DNA of 64,000 bases from Cepaea nemoralis (GCA_014155875.1 JACEFZ010017421.1:62001-126000); one strand, 5' to 3'. Numbered from the stretch's first letter, positions 23,625 through 34,190 are shown. The notes: generated by a model from the sequence alone, not told the origin. Translations and numbers: made by a program.

Positions 23625-24170
23625 TCATCATAAAGATCATCATCATCATTATCACTATGTGTTCTGCCAGCTGGCGTTGTCATTTATGTCTCTCCACAGA
23701 TCTCGGTATTTTGGTATTCTGGATCAACTCTGTTGATGATATCCCTCATGCGACCGTCTCACTCCGTTCAGCATCATTTCTATTGGTGTGCCTCTGCCTC
23801 TTTTTTTTCCATTGATATTTCCAGTTGTCACCATGTACTCAAGTGTCCCTCTTTTTACCACATGAACAAAGAAAGCTGTTTGTCTTTTCTTATTGTTGTA
23901 TGCAATGTTCTAGTATCATTAGGCGCTTTCAGGTAATCACTGTTAGTTACTCTGGCATTTCAAGGATTCGCAACATTCGTCCGAGGAACCACATTTATGT
24001 TGCTTCTAAATTCTTCCTAAATTATTCATTTACATTCCAAGATTCACTGCCATACAGCAAAACAGGATCTATATAGCATTTCAGCACTCTCTTTCTTACA
24101 TTCAATGATAGTGACTTATTGCATAAGATATTTTTCATTTTCTGAAATGCAGTTTTTCCTTGCCCTTTTC
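23625..24170 (-). pseudogene. decayed RTE 3' end
   Basis: The plus sequence ctcggtattttggtattctggatcaactctgttgatgat (23700-23738, split by substitutions) and its neighbours match the complement of the RTE end at 18215-18720 base by base with many changes. The minus-strand 3' end again carries a GAT-type tail (atcatcatcattatcac near 23640-23657). No reading frame survives. Confidence 0.75.
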
Positions 24171-25845
24171 TGGTTTCAACCTATATTGTGCATACAAAGG
24201 GCCATTTGGATATTTATAATATCATTCGTAGGCCATATAAAATTATCCGCTTAAAAAGAAGCCTGCTATATTTGGTCAAACATTTAATTAACTCATCTTT
24301 AATGTTGTGGCCTTAGCTGCTTCTCTTTGGTCAGGTTTGTTAGGTTGGTTAGAGTTGATGACGTTGTTACTCGCTACTGCGTTTCCAGGTTTGCGTGGGT
24401 CAGTCCGAAGCGCAGTCGAGTCTATGCGATGATAAGTTCTGGAAAGAAATTCTATCAGCAATAAGCTGTTCTGAGCACAGATGCATATTTCAATCCATGT
24501 CTCCTGAAAGTGGGGCATTCATCATTGCTTATGTAACGCTTATAGAAGATTGACTGAATTTCGAGTCCTGCCTGTGGTTGCCTTGACAGGGCCAGACCAA
24601 ATGATTTCTGGGGTCGGACGTCCCCCTCATCGTGTTAAACAATATTAGCAGTGAATGATCATACACGTGAGGGAAAGAAAGCCGGTTGTTTAGGGAGGGA
24701 CGTGGTTGAGAGGTTATAGTGTTCAACTAAAGCTAAGAAGTTACCGGGTTGGAAACTTATCACAGGTCTAGTCATTTTGTACAAGAATTGTTGGTTTCAA
24801 ATGCTATCAGACGCCCCTTGATTTCTTGGGTGAGACCGGATACATATTCTTCTCGGTTAAGGACGAAACAGGAGATCTCTTGTGCAAGTTGCGCACCTTA
24901 AAATCCAAGGCAACTGAAAATTGTTAGAGTAGGCTTGTCAACGTTTTACGTCGTGCGTTTGTCTTGTGTCGTGACAGGTAATTAATATATACAATAGAGT
25001 CAAGTGACTACAAATAACATGTATATACTTTTAATAAATAAAGTGAAGATTATCACAATATAATTACACAATCTGAATATCACTCAGTAATGCGATCGCT
25101 CACTCACACCATAGCATCTCAGCTCACACAAACTAGCGCACACGCAGTATCGTAAAGTAACGCTTTCAGTGCTATCAAACAATTGTAGCGCTTATACAGT
25201 TCACTCGCTCTAGCCAACACACGGACACACCCTCTTTCATTCACAGTCCAGTCTCGTCTCCCTAGGTTCCGTTCCTGGGTTTAGCGTCACGTGGTCTCTG
25301 ACCGCGCGTCGTCTCAAGATCCTCGTGTCGGCTCAGGCTAGTCGTGGTCTCTAGTGCGTCTTAGGAAAGGGATCTCGTTCTGTCCTTCACCTCAGGTCAG
25401 TCCGTCCGTTACTGACTGTTGTCTCCTGTAATACAGTCTAAGGGTGACCTGTCCTGTACTGTCCTACCATTATTCCCATGTCCTGTCTACTATGTCCTGT
25501 CTCTGGGTTATGTTTTCTCTATCATGTTCCCAGGACGCTGACAAGGCTGTAAGGCCGCAGCCCTGGCTAAATTGTTAGTAAAGAAAACCCACCCTGGGAT
25601 AAACAACATCTCCTAGATTGGACAGAATCTGTCTGGATAACGTCTGAACCTGAGATACACTTCCTGCAACGAAAATATGCCTGCAAGCTTACTGATTTTG
25701 AAAATGTAAATAAAGACGGTCGTGTGTACGGGTTAGTAATTAACAGAAATCGTAAATTAATAAATTAATAATAAATGTAGCATGCTATTGTGTTTTCATA
25801 CACTAACATGTGGAAGTGAATACCTTGCAATCTGTTGTATTTTTG
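24171..25845. other. gene-free stretch
   Basis: No recognisable gene, tRNA or element boundary. The part 25080-25540 is richer in G+C and in CTCAC/GTC words than its surroundings and may belong to an unidentified repeat or LTR. Nothing firmer can be said. Confidence 0.5.
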
Positions 25846-25907
<62 letters not shown>

Positions 25908-25930
25908 GCACCCACACACACACACACGCA
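25846..25930. repeat. (CA)n microsatellite
   Basis: About 38 CA units with a few CGCA and CCCA interruptions at the right end. Confidence 0.95.
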
Positions 25931-26087
25931 CAGAGCTATGAACACAAATAATCGATTTTATTTCGAATAACCATCGATGCAACGTCATGATTGTTAAGTT
26001 AGTAATGTGTCCTTTAAAAGGAATCGCAGTCAATCTCAGCAGTAAAACAAAACTTGCAACAAATAACAGCCATTAGAACTTACAGCC

Positions 26088-26501
26088 GTGGGGCTGGTCT
26101 GGTTCGCTAGATCAGTTCCGCGTCTAGCGTTCGTTGTTTCGGATGGCTGTGTGAGGTGCACCAAAATGGGATCTTCCCAGCCAACGTGAGTTAGCGAGGC
26201 AGGCGTTTCAAGAATGTAACCGCATCGTGCAGCCAGGGTCGTGGTTTGAGCGGGCAAAAGAGCAAAATTTGTACGACCGTTCGACAAAGTCTCGATAAGC
26301 GCCCACTCTCTCTCGATGAGTAGTGGGCCTGCAGTCAGTAAGCTGGTATTGCTTTTTTTTCGGTTAGTCCTGCCGGCGTAGCTTGTAAGCTCGTCGGTAG
26401 GCGTCCAGTGGTTTTGATGTATCACCTTGTACCGGGAGGGCGCGCTTTAGCGATGCTACTCTTGGCTCGCGTGTGCGTGAATAGTCCGTCTGTCCGATAG
26501 A
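26088..26501 (+). other. probable 5' external transcribed spacer of rDNA (relocated)
   Basis: Identified only by position: it lies directly upstream of an intact 18S 5' terminus, in the same orientation, inside the same target-site duplication. It is visibly richer in G+C than the flanks and has no match elsewhere in the window. It could be a 5'-truncated ETS or begin near the rDNA transcription start. ETS sequence is species-specific, so this cannot be confirmed by eye. Confidence 0.5.
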
Positions 26502-26539
26502 TATCTGGTTGATCCTGCCAGTAGTCATATGCTTGTCTC
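26502..26539 (+). rRNA. 18S rRNA 5'-terminal fragment (38 nt, non-functional)
   Basis: tatctggttgatcctgcc followed by agtagtcatatgcttgtctc is the universally conserved start of eukaryotic 18S rRNA (normally TACCTGG; here one C-to-T change). The canonical continuation AAAGATTAAGCC is absent: the sequence switches to the retroelement after GTCTC. It is a fragment, not a gene. The final CTC is shared with the first bases of the element. Confidence 0.93.
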
Positions 26540-26669
26540 TCCCCCGATGTGTCTCCACCTTGCCGTGGTGGGGGAGCTTGAGTGTCCCGTTGACCCCATG
26601 TGCTTGCCGATGGGTGAAAACTACATATCGGACAGCGTATGGGATAGGGACCAGACTAAGAGAGACACA
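26539..26669 (+). ncRNA. predicted HDV-like self-cleaving ribozyme, copy B
   Basis: P1: 26539-26545 CTCCCCC with 26570-26576 GGGGGAG (7 bp). J1/2: GA. P2: 26548-26555 TGTGTCTC with 26662-26669 GAGACACA (8 bp). P3: ACC 26557-26559 with GGT 26567-26569, loop TTGCCGT. P4: GTCCC 26584-26588 with GGGAC 26647-26651, capped by a CCCAT/ATGGG hairpin. J4/2: CTAAGA 26656-26661, with C26656 in the position of the catalytic cytosine. P1 and P2 interlock as in HDV-like ribozymes. Expected cleavage is just 5' of 26539, at the 18S junction. A C rather than the usual purine starts P1, which is a weak point. R2 elements use such a ribozyme to leave an rRNA co-transcript. Confidence 0.6.
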
Positions 26670-27101
26670 ACCTGCTGCTCTGCAGGAGACTGAGGATAGC
26701 AGTCAAAAGTTTAAATCAGGCGCATGAAGGCAGTTCTTGTTTCGGACAATACTCTAAGGCTCTCTGTCGAGGGTTTAGGCTGAACGCCTCTAAGCCACAG
26801 ACCCTCGGATCTGAGAGTCGGGCCGATATCCACCTACCGAAAAATTGGAATCGAGATACTGAGCAAGCTACATGCCCAGTTCTGACACTTGTTTGAAGGC
26901 TCTCAGCTGAGGGATATGTTGGATTCCCGGATGAGATGGCCTGGCCGTTTCTCACTGACTGCTGCACGAAGGTAAGGTGCTGAGCCGGCAGCACATGTAG
27001 CCTACCTCGTGAGCGAGTACAAAAAGTCAGTAAAATGCCCCAGTCGAAGGAAATGGTTACGAAAACTGTCTGTATCTAACTCATAGAGAGTGTAGATAAA
27101 A

Positions 27102-27290
27102 GTGGAGAAACGTCTCAATAACGCGAAATGGAACGCACGGCGAGCGAACCTATTGCGTGGTCCAAAGTCAAAAGCAAAAGCTTACCGAGTGGATGTCGCC
27201 CGCAGTCTGACCGCCCCTGGAGCTCACTTGAGCGACCAGTGGCAAGCGAGATGCAAAATACATGGAAGTGAGGAACTAAAGCAGCCATGA
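27102..27290 (+). other. 62-codon open frame shared by copies A and B
   Basis: From a GTG at 27102 to a stop at 27290 (copy A: 13069-12881, minus). Both have the same length and most residues (KWNARRANLLRGPKSKAKAY is identical). A TAG stop lies two codons upstream in both. No ATG start, no known domain. It may simply reflect two similar DNA copies and not a translated protein. Confidence 0.3.
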
Positions 27291-28180
27291 GCAGGACGTG
27301 GCAACTCCTTGGGTGAGCCCAGTCTCGGAGCAATATGTGCCGGCTCTGCAGTTATGGAAGCCTCCTTGGATAGCGAGGGACTGCCCATTGTCTGCCCCTG
27401 CCTTCCCTTGAGGGCCGACCGCGATGTCGTTGGTCGTTCTATCTTGACCAGCTGAGATGTGGGCGACATCACAACAGTCTAACGTGCCTCGAAATCAGAG
27501 GAAGGTTAACCTCATTAAAAAATGCCCGCCGGAAGTCGGAAGTGTCGTCCTACGGGTGGCAAACTAAAAATTGACACTACGCAATTACGTCCGAGTGAAA
27601 TGTCTCGTCCGAATGTCTCTCGTGCTAGGAACAGCTCTGACTACCTAGTTTCCGAATGCCGCTCTTGTTCGGAACAGCTCTGACTAGGTAGTTTTCCGAA
27701 TGTCCGCCGTGCCTGGAACAGCTCTGATGGGCACAGGGACAAGCACATGTCCGAAAACTCGCTTAGTGGAAACCAACCGAAGAGCTGACTGGTTTGTGCA
27801 GGAACGGCCCAGGGCGAGCGAAATGCCCAATATATTGAAGTGAGGAATTAAAACAGCCATGAGCAGGACGTGACGATTCCCTCGGTAAACCCAGCACCAG
27901 AGCGTTATGCCGGCTCTGCAATTATGGAAGCCACCCAGGATGGCGGAAAATGCTATGGACTGTCCCTGCCTTCACTTGAGGGATGACCGTGTAGTCTTCG
28001 ACTGTTCCAACTAGACCAGCTGAGATGTGGACGGTACCACAAAAGTGAGAGTCTCCCAGGATTGCTAACCTGGTCAAAAATGCACGCTAAAAGTCGGATG
28101 TGTTGGCCTGAGGGTTTCGACCCGAGGGTGCCTAACCAGACACACCGCAATCACATCTGAAAAAATCACTCCGGATGAAC
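27233..28180 (+). repeat. internal duplication (about 370 bp x 2) plus minisatellite in copy B
   Basis: 27233-27600 and 27813-28180 share the same ordered blocks: ggaagtgaggaa/gaagtgaggaat, cagccatgagcaggacgtg, ccggctctgca, cctgccttc, gaccagctgagatgtgg, a ggttaacct/gctaacct-ggtcaaaaatgc block, and a gtcggatgtgt-like block. They differ considerably. Between them (27600-27770) a unit of about 50 bp containing ggaacagctctga occurs three times. Copy A has the same arrangement. Copies C and D match the second module only, i.e. the true 3' end. Confidence 0.75.
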
Positions 28181-28394
28181 GCAAAGAAGAAGAACTTACA
28201 GCCAAGTTGGGATGCTTCAACATATAACGAAAGGTCTAAGATGAACATGTCTCCTGTCGCCCGACAATGTAATACACATGTGATTTTCTAGACAATTATT
28301 TTTTAATATTTGCCATTGCATTATTAAGTTACATAATCGTTATATAATATCATGCATATTTTAATCGGCATAAAACTACCGTAGGAGTTTACGG

Positions 28395-28765
28395 CACTGT
28401 GGATCATAAGAGGCAGGACTGGTTTGCGGCAAACAGCCAGACTCTGCAGCCCTAGATTGATAAGAAAAAGATAGCTCTCTTAAGAAACAAGGAAAGACCA
28501 ACGCGTAACTCTGAGTGAGCTAAAGCAAGCTAGGAAGGATGTGCAAAAGGCTGCCAGGCAGTGTGCAAATGATTATTGGATCAAGTTATGTGAGTCCATT
28601 CAAATCGCAAGTGATAAGGGAGACATAAGAAGCATGTATGAAGGAATAAAGAAAGCCTGTGGTCCAATGATCAAAAGGAGTGCACCATTGAAAACCTTGA
28701 CTGGAGAAATCATAACTGATAAGAAACAGCAGATGGACAGATGGGTAGAGCACTATTTGGAGCTT
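28395..28765 (+). pseudogene. upstream part of a LINE split by the CR1/L2-like insertion
   Basis: Reads TVDHKRQDWFAANSQ, IDKKKIALLRNKERPT, then AARQCANDYWIKLCESIQIA, RSMYEGIKKACGPMIKRSAP, GEIITDKKQQMDRWVEHYLEL. This is the linker ahead of the RT. The frame stops being LINE-like at 28765 and its natural continuation, YSSETKLADDALNAIE, is found at 36988. One stop near 28518 is visible. 5'-truncated near 28390. The endonuclease is missing. Confidence 0.8.
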
Positions 28766-28899
28766 CATATAGTTTCCGGTTTCCGGTAACGAGCGGACGT
28801 GTCTTCACATGCTCTCTCGATTTTTGAATATTTTAACAAGTTTACTTAATTCAATCGCAATGTTGTGTATATCACTGTGTTCGTTCTAAGAGTGGATTT

Positions 28900-29317
28900 A
28901 CATACTACTCAACACTTCAAGTTTATGTGACCGTTTATTCAGTGAAATGAGGGATTCTTTGTGATATGTGATGGTAAGAGCAGCCGTTTTTGAATGTTAC
29001 CAATTATCGATCACGTCAGCGTGAGAATTAGCCATGCGAGGCTAACAAGTGATAATCACCACGCACGCCCTACAGAAGGGCCGGCGCTTTTATTTACTCC
29101 ATTATTGTGCTGAATGTACACACTCTCAACTGTCAAGTTTATGTGACTGTTTATTTAGTTAAATGAAGATTTCATTGTGACACGTGAGGGTAAGAGCATC
29201 CATTTTTGATTTTTACCAATTATTGATTCACGACAACGTGAGACTTAACTATGTGTGACTAGCAAGAGATAAGCGCCACGCACGATCTACAGAAAGGCCT
29301 GCAGTTTTATTTAATCC
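28900..29317 (+). repeat. two tandem 5' UTR monomers (about 220 bp)
   Basis: The phrases tcaagtttatgtgac-gttta, ggtaagagca-ccatttttga, ttaccaattat-gat, cgtgaga, cacgcacg and tctacagaa-ggcc occur in the same order around 28917-29095 and 29136-29310. Duplicated 5' UTR units with promoter activity are known from several LINEs; here promoter function is inference. Confidence 0.7.
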
Positions 29318-31143
29318 TTGCCTTGTCGAGCTGCCTATATTGCCAACATGTCCTCCAACTTACGATCATCAACTGTGTCAAAGCGATGTGAAAATGTAAA
29401 CAAAAACAAGACGGGACAAAAGTTAGTTAGCACGCCAGCTCAGCGACTGAATCGATCATCTTCATCGCCAACATCCATCACGTTGTCTAGTGAACAATCT
29501 AGTGAACTAGTAGACACTGATGTCCAGCTGGACAAACAACACAATTCGCCAGCTCAATCTTATCAAACTATCACATCACCTTCAAAGACGCTTTCTTCGG
29601 CCGAAACACAGAGCCACAATGATTGTTGTCGTGATCTAATTCAGGCTTTGGAGACGAGGTTAACAGATTTTATTACCAACAACACCACTAACATTATTGC
29701 GGAGTTTAAAAAAGAAAACATTCTTCTTCGAGAGGAAATCCGAATTCTTAAAGAAGAGAAGGAGACTTTTAAAACACCCATACATGCCTTGAAACTAAAG
29801 CGTGCACAGTCATTTCATAAAAGTGCACAAACAGAAAGTATCCATGGTGTTGTAGATGCGTGTGTTACCAGTGAATGTTCGTCGCATAATGACATACAGA
29901 TAGTTTCTACAAGCAACAAAACCACCACTAAACCTGTAGAACGCACACCATCTATCTACCCCATCGATGTGCATGTCAGCAACAGGTTCCAGGCCTTAAG
30001 TGTAGACTCTCCAGCAGCAGACTTGGAATCACAGACCTCAGTCGTTACCACTACTGGATATCAACAACCAACGCAAGCAAGATATAATAAACAAAAACAC
30101 AAGAAAGACGACAGTGACCAGTGGCAACAACAGTCCAAGCGGACACGCCAGCAGCGTGAAATAACCATAGATCATAGTGCAACACATGTCGTCATTGGAG
30201 ACTCCCTGCTGAAGGGAATCTATAGTGATCGCATGTCATCTTCTGACAGCGAATCAACTTCAATCTACCCTGTACCAGGCGCTGACATTGACAGGCTGAC
30301 CGCTACACTGCGACGATTCCAAGTGAACGACCGAATTAGGAGAGCAACAGTCCATATTGGTGTTAATGACATAATGGATAATAAAATCATCAGCACCTCA
30401 CAACTAGCTACATTGGAGGTGCTGTTGCGAAATAGATTTCCGAAATCATCTTTGTTTATTTCATCCATCATTCCACCATGTTACGGGTTCCAGCGTCGTA
30501 CTGCCGATGTTGCTAATCTAACGTTATATAAATTCTGTAAAAATAATAGCATGAACTTCATAAATAACACCCCTTACTTTACGTCACCGTCCGGAGCTCC
30601 TAAGAAAAAAACTATACAGGGATCAAATACATTGTTCCAAGCTAGGAAGTAGCTTCCTAGCGAAGACCATAAAATATCCCGAACGTGCACAACAACCAGC
30701 ACCAGTTACAGGAGTAAACCGAACTTCACCTCCGGCAACAGCCATCTCACTGTGTTCAGAAAACACTCCTTCTCTTCCCACACCACCCTTGCCTGTACCC
30801 CAGGAACACAATGTTGTGAATAGCAACCCAAGCTCCAATCCAAATGTTGCTAAATATGATACTTTGTTTCCTACCTTGCCCGTAAAACAGTCTCCCTCTA
30901 TGATGTCAAAGGGGACACCGTTAAACAATGGTGCTGTACCGTCGATGCCTGCTTCCAATGTAGGCACTTCCAGTGACACTCATAGCAATCCCTCGCTGGA
31001 CGGTAATCTACAACCCTATGAGTGGAACCGTCAACTTCAGCAGCTAATGCGATACAATCCTGCAGCCCTGCACCAAGCATTCATGATATCACTCCAGCAA
31101 AGACATTTTCCTGCCCCCTCTAACAGCCTTAACTATTTCTAAA
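29318..31143 (+). CDS. LINE ORF1, coiled coil plus SGNH/GDSL-esterase-like domain (one frameshift)
   Basis: The first frame runs 29318-30652. The first ATG-like starts are uncertain; the Met at about 29348 (MSSNLRSS) is a plausible ATG start. A Ser/Thr-rich N-terminus is followed by a coiled coil near residues 105-150 (LRED-type heptads in FKKENILLREEIRILKEEKE). Then comes an SGNH-like domain: VVIGDSLLKGI (GDS block), ATVHIGVNDI (GxND block) and, after the frame change, YRDQIHCSKLGSS (DxxH block). The frame changes at an A-run, 30605-30611, by +1; the downstream frame continues to the stop at 31140-31142 (QRHFPAPSNSLNYF). SGNH esterase domains are known in ORF1 of CR1/L2-type LINEs. One extra A in the run is the simplest explanation. 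Confidence 0.8.
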
Positions 31144-31203
31144 TAAAGTTTCAATATCCCTGCAATTTGTATACCACAAGCGACATCTTCCTTTTAGTTT
31201 GTA

Positions 31204-34032
31204 ATGTTCGCTAATCACGATCAGTGGCTCAGCAAAAATGGTCTATATATAGGCCATCTCAACATCTTTCATCTGCTCAACAAATTACCTGAGCTCTCGG
31301 TAATACTGTCCAAACAGTTCCATGTGTTTGGAATCACAGAAAGTCGTCTTAACGACAAAATAACCGACTCCGAAATCTCACTTAAGGGGTTTAAAGTAAT
31401 TCGAAAAGATGCAAATCAAAAATTAGAGACAGGTATTGCTGTATACATTTCCAATTCTCTCAACTGGTCCCGTAGAAGTGATCTCGAGACAGTAGAGATA
31501 GAATGTGTTTGGTTAGAGGTGAAGCCAGCCAGCCAACAGCCGTTTCTCATTGGATACCTATATAGGAATCCTTGTGCCGGGTACAGTTGGTATGACTGCT
31601 TCACTACAATGATGGATAGAGTGTTTACAGCAGGTAGAGAAGTTATGATACTAGGTGACTTCAACATAGATATTAGTAAATCCAACCAGACATGGGACGA
31701 TATCATTCTTTCTTACAATTTCAAACAACTAATAAACCGTCCCACAAGGGTTACTGACACATCCTCAACTATAATTGATCATATATATGTTACTTGTCCA
31801 GATAATATTATTGAATGTTCTGTTCCTGTTTGTACAGTTAGTGACCACTACCCGGTATGTTGTACATGGTCAAGAATTGGGTTCAAACCTCTTAAACATA
31901 AACATGTAAGTATCAAATTTAGGAATTATAAAGCATTCAACCAAGATTTATTTTTGCAAGACTTAAGAAAAGCAGCCCTTGATCACGTTTACCAACTTCC
32001 TGACCCGGACGATGCATTAGCTTTCTGGACGAAGACAGTCTACAATGTGTTCGATAAACACGTGCCAATCAAAGAAGTTCGAGTCAAAAATCAACATAAA
32101 TCCCCATGGGTCACTAGAGAAGTGCTGGAAATCATGAGAGAGCGAGATACAGCACACAAAAATAAAGACTTCATCAATTACCGCAGACTAAGGAATAAAG
32201 TTAAATATGAAATTCGTAGGATAAAAAAAGATCATTTTAAAAATTTGATTGTAGATAATTCAAACAGTACAAATATATGGAAGGCTATTAACTTGCTAAC
32301 CAATAAGAAACGCCCTACAGAATCAGCAATACCAAATTCTATAACATGCGATGAATTCAGTTTGTTCTTTCAATCAGAAATAGAGAATCTAAAGTCTTCA
32401 ATACCAGACTCATCGTGTAATTTAAGCTCACTGGCATCATTCTGTGAGGAGAAGTGCGCCAGAAATATTCCCGCTGAGATTCCTTTAATGTCTGTTGCAG
32501 ACGTTTATAAATATCTCTTGAACCTCAAATCAACAAACTCACACGGCCTAGATGGTATCAGTAATAGAATTCTTCGTTGTGCTGCACCAGTCATTAGCGA
32601 GTCCTTAACGTTCATATATAACCAGTGCCTGGCCAAAAACTACTTTCCATCTGCATTTAAAATTGCTAAAGTGTTTCCGCTTATTAAAAATGGCTCAATC
32701 GATAATAGCGTTTTGGGTAATTATAGACCTATTTCCTTACTATCGTCGCTATCAAAACCACTAGAAAAACACATTCATAAAATAACGTTACACCATTTAA
32801 TTAACAATGATCTAATAATTAACAGTCAATCTGGGTTTCGACCTAAATATTCTTGCCATAGTGCTCTAACAAAAATGACCGATAACTGGCACTTAAACAT
32901 CAACAACGGTAGAATTTGTGGAGCGGTGTTTGTAGACTTTAAAAAAGCTTTTGATATGGTAGATCACGATATTTTAATTAGAAAACTAAAGCAAATGAAG
33001 ACAAGCACCAACATGGTGAACATAATTACGTCATTTCTATCCGACAGGCAACAAGTCGTGTCCTTCAACAACTGTCTATCAAGACCCACACAGCTTAATA
33101 TTGGTGTGCCTCAGGGCTCAATACTAGGTCCGCTGCTTTTTGCAGTTTATATTAATGATCTTCCTTTATATATCAATACAACTTGTGATCTATTCGCAGA
33201 CGACTGTACTATATATACTAGTCAAGAAAACCGTAGTGAATTAGAGAATTCTTTACAAAAGGAACTTGATAATCTTACTAGATGGAGCAATGAAAACCGC
33301 ATGCAAATTAACATCGACAAAACCAAATCCATGCTAATAACGACCAGACAAAAACTACAGACACTAGCCATAACTGGATCACCGCTCGAACTCCGCATGG
33401 GCACGTTACCTATAGTTAATGTGACTGAACATAAAACACTAGGGCTTTTAATAGACAGCCATTTGAACTGGAGCTCTCATGTTCACGCTCTTACCAAGAA
33501 AATAGCACAAAAAGTTTACCAACTTGCTAAAATTCAGCACTTCCTGGACGAAAGCACACGAAAAATATTCTATACATGCTATATCCAATCACATCTCGAT
33601 TACTGTTCCACAGTTTGGGATGGTTGCCCTAAATCTAATTTAAAACGACTATGTTCTCTACAAAACCGCGCTATTCGTCTGGTTTCTGACATAAAGCACG
33701 TTGAAAGTAATAATTTGTACAGTCATCTAAGACTTCTACCACTACAAAAGCGCTTCCTTTTCAACAAAGCCAAATTAGTGAATAAAATTATATCTCAAAA
33801 TACCCCAGAGTATCTTCTGCCGCTGATTCAATCTAATGCAATGAACAGCAAGCGCCTAAATTTGTTACATGTCTCAAAGCCTAGATTGGACCTATACAAA
33901 ACATGTTTCGCCTATTCTGGTGCTCACTTATGGAATGATCTGCCTCCAGATCTGAAAACTCCAATGAGTCCCTACACATTTAACCGAAAACTCTTTCAAT
34001 ACTTAATCCATACCGACTATATGCCACCATAA
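31204..34032 (+). CDS. LINE ORF2: endonuclease and reverse transcriptase, intact (942 aa)
   Basis: ATG at 31204, stop at 34030-34032, no internal lesion. APE endonuclease residues 1-230: IGHLNIFHLLNKL, ITESRL (metal-binding Glu), YLYRNP, EVMILGDFNIDI (GDFN), STIIDHIYVT and VSDHYPVC (SDH). RT residues about 430-720: NYRPISLLSSLSKPLEKHI, QSGFRPKYSCHSALTKM, AVFVDFKKAFDMVDHDIL (first catalytic Asp), IGVPQGSILGPLLFAVYIND, CDLFADDCTIY (FADD pair), then LGLLIDSHLNWSSHV and a C-terminal region SHLDYCSTVWDGC. No RNase H, consistent with CR1/L2. It nicks DNA and copies its own RNA at the target. All catalytic residues are present, so the protein could be functional even though ORF1 is shifted. Confidence 0.93.
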   Translation: MFANHDQWLSKNGLYIGHLNIFHLLNKLPELSVILSKQFHVFGITESRLNDKITDSEISLKGFKVIRKDANQKLETGIAVYISNSLNWSRRSDLETVEIECVWLEVKPASQQPFLIGYLYRNPCAGYSWYDCFTTMMDRVFTAGREVMILGDFNIDISKSNQTWDDIILSYNFKQLINRPTRVTDTSSTIIDHIYVTCPDNIIECSVPVCTVSDHYPVCCTWSRIGFKPLKHKHVSIKFRNYKAFNQDLFLQDLRKAALDHVYQLPDPDDALAFWTKTVYNVFDKHVPIKEVRVKNQHKSPWVTREVLEIMRERDTAHKNKDFINYRRLRNKVKYEIRRIKKDHFKNLIVDNSNSTNIWKAINLLTNKKRPTESAIPNSITCDEFSLFFQSEIENLKSSIPDSSCNLSSLASFCEEKCARNIPAEIPLMSVADVYKYLLNLKSTNSHGLDGISNRILRCAAPVISESLTFIYNQCLAKNYFPSAFKIAKVFPLIKNGSIDNSVLGNYRPISLLSSLSKPLEKHIHKITLHHLINNDLIINSQSGFRPKYSCHSALTKMTDNWHLNINNGRICGAVFVDFKKAFDMVDHDILIRKLKQMKTSTNMVNIITSFLSDRQQVVSFNNCLSRPTQLNIGVPQGSILGPLLFAVYINDLPLYINTTCDLFADDCTIYTSQENRSELENSLQKELDNLTRWSNENRMQINIDKTKSMLITTRQKLQTLAITGSPLELRMGTLPIVNVTEHKTLGLLIDSHLNWSSHVHALTKKIAQKVYQLAKIQHFLDESTRKIFYTCYIQSHLDYCSTVWDGCPKSNLKRLCSLQNRAIRLVSDIKHVESNNLYSHLRLLPLQKRFLFNKAKLVNKIISQNTPEYLLPLIQSNAMNSKRLNLLHVSKPRLDLYKTCFAYSGAHLWNDLPPDLKTPMSPYTFNRKLFQYLIHTDYMPP

Positions 34033-34109
34033 TTTATTTACTGGTATAATTGTTCAGTATAATTGTTCATTATAATTGTTTAACTATAATTGTTCACTAT
34101 ATATGTGTG

Positions 34110-34116
34110 TGCGTGT

Positions 34117-34190
<74 letters not shown>

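Larger units (their letters stand above)
26088..28190 (+). mobile_element. chimeric retro-insertion: rRNA-precursor leader + ribozyme/(GAA)n element copy B
   Basis: A single 2.1-kb insertion bounded by a perfect 13-bp target-site duplication, agaacttacagcc at 26075-26087 and 28191-28203. Inside, in order: about 414 bp of G+C-richer sequence (probable 5' ETS), the first 38 nt of 18S rRNA, then the 1.65-kb element, with a GAAGAAG end at the right. The body is collinear with copy A. The duplication and 3' tail show target-primed reverse transcription of one continuous RNA (or a jumped template). No RT is encoded, so a LINE must have supplied it. Small differences from copy A are scattered, so neither copy derives directly from the other. 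Confidence 0.85.

Noticed and set aside
24288..24726. Short minus-strand frames near 24.3-24.7 kb
   Set aside because: No homology recognised, no start or splice context, and unusual composition for coding DNA.
26502..26539. Functional 18S rRNA gene
   Set aside because: Only the first 38 nt are present and the sequence then switches to a retroelement.
30600..30620. Programmed -1 frameshift in ORF1 at the A-run
   Set aside because: The shift needed to reach the DxxH block is +1, not -1; a one-base insertion in the A-run is simpler.
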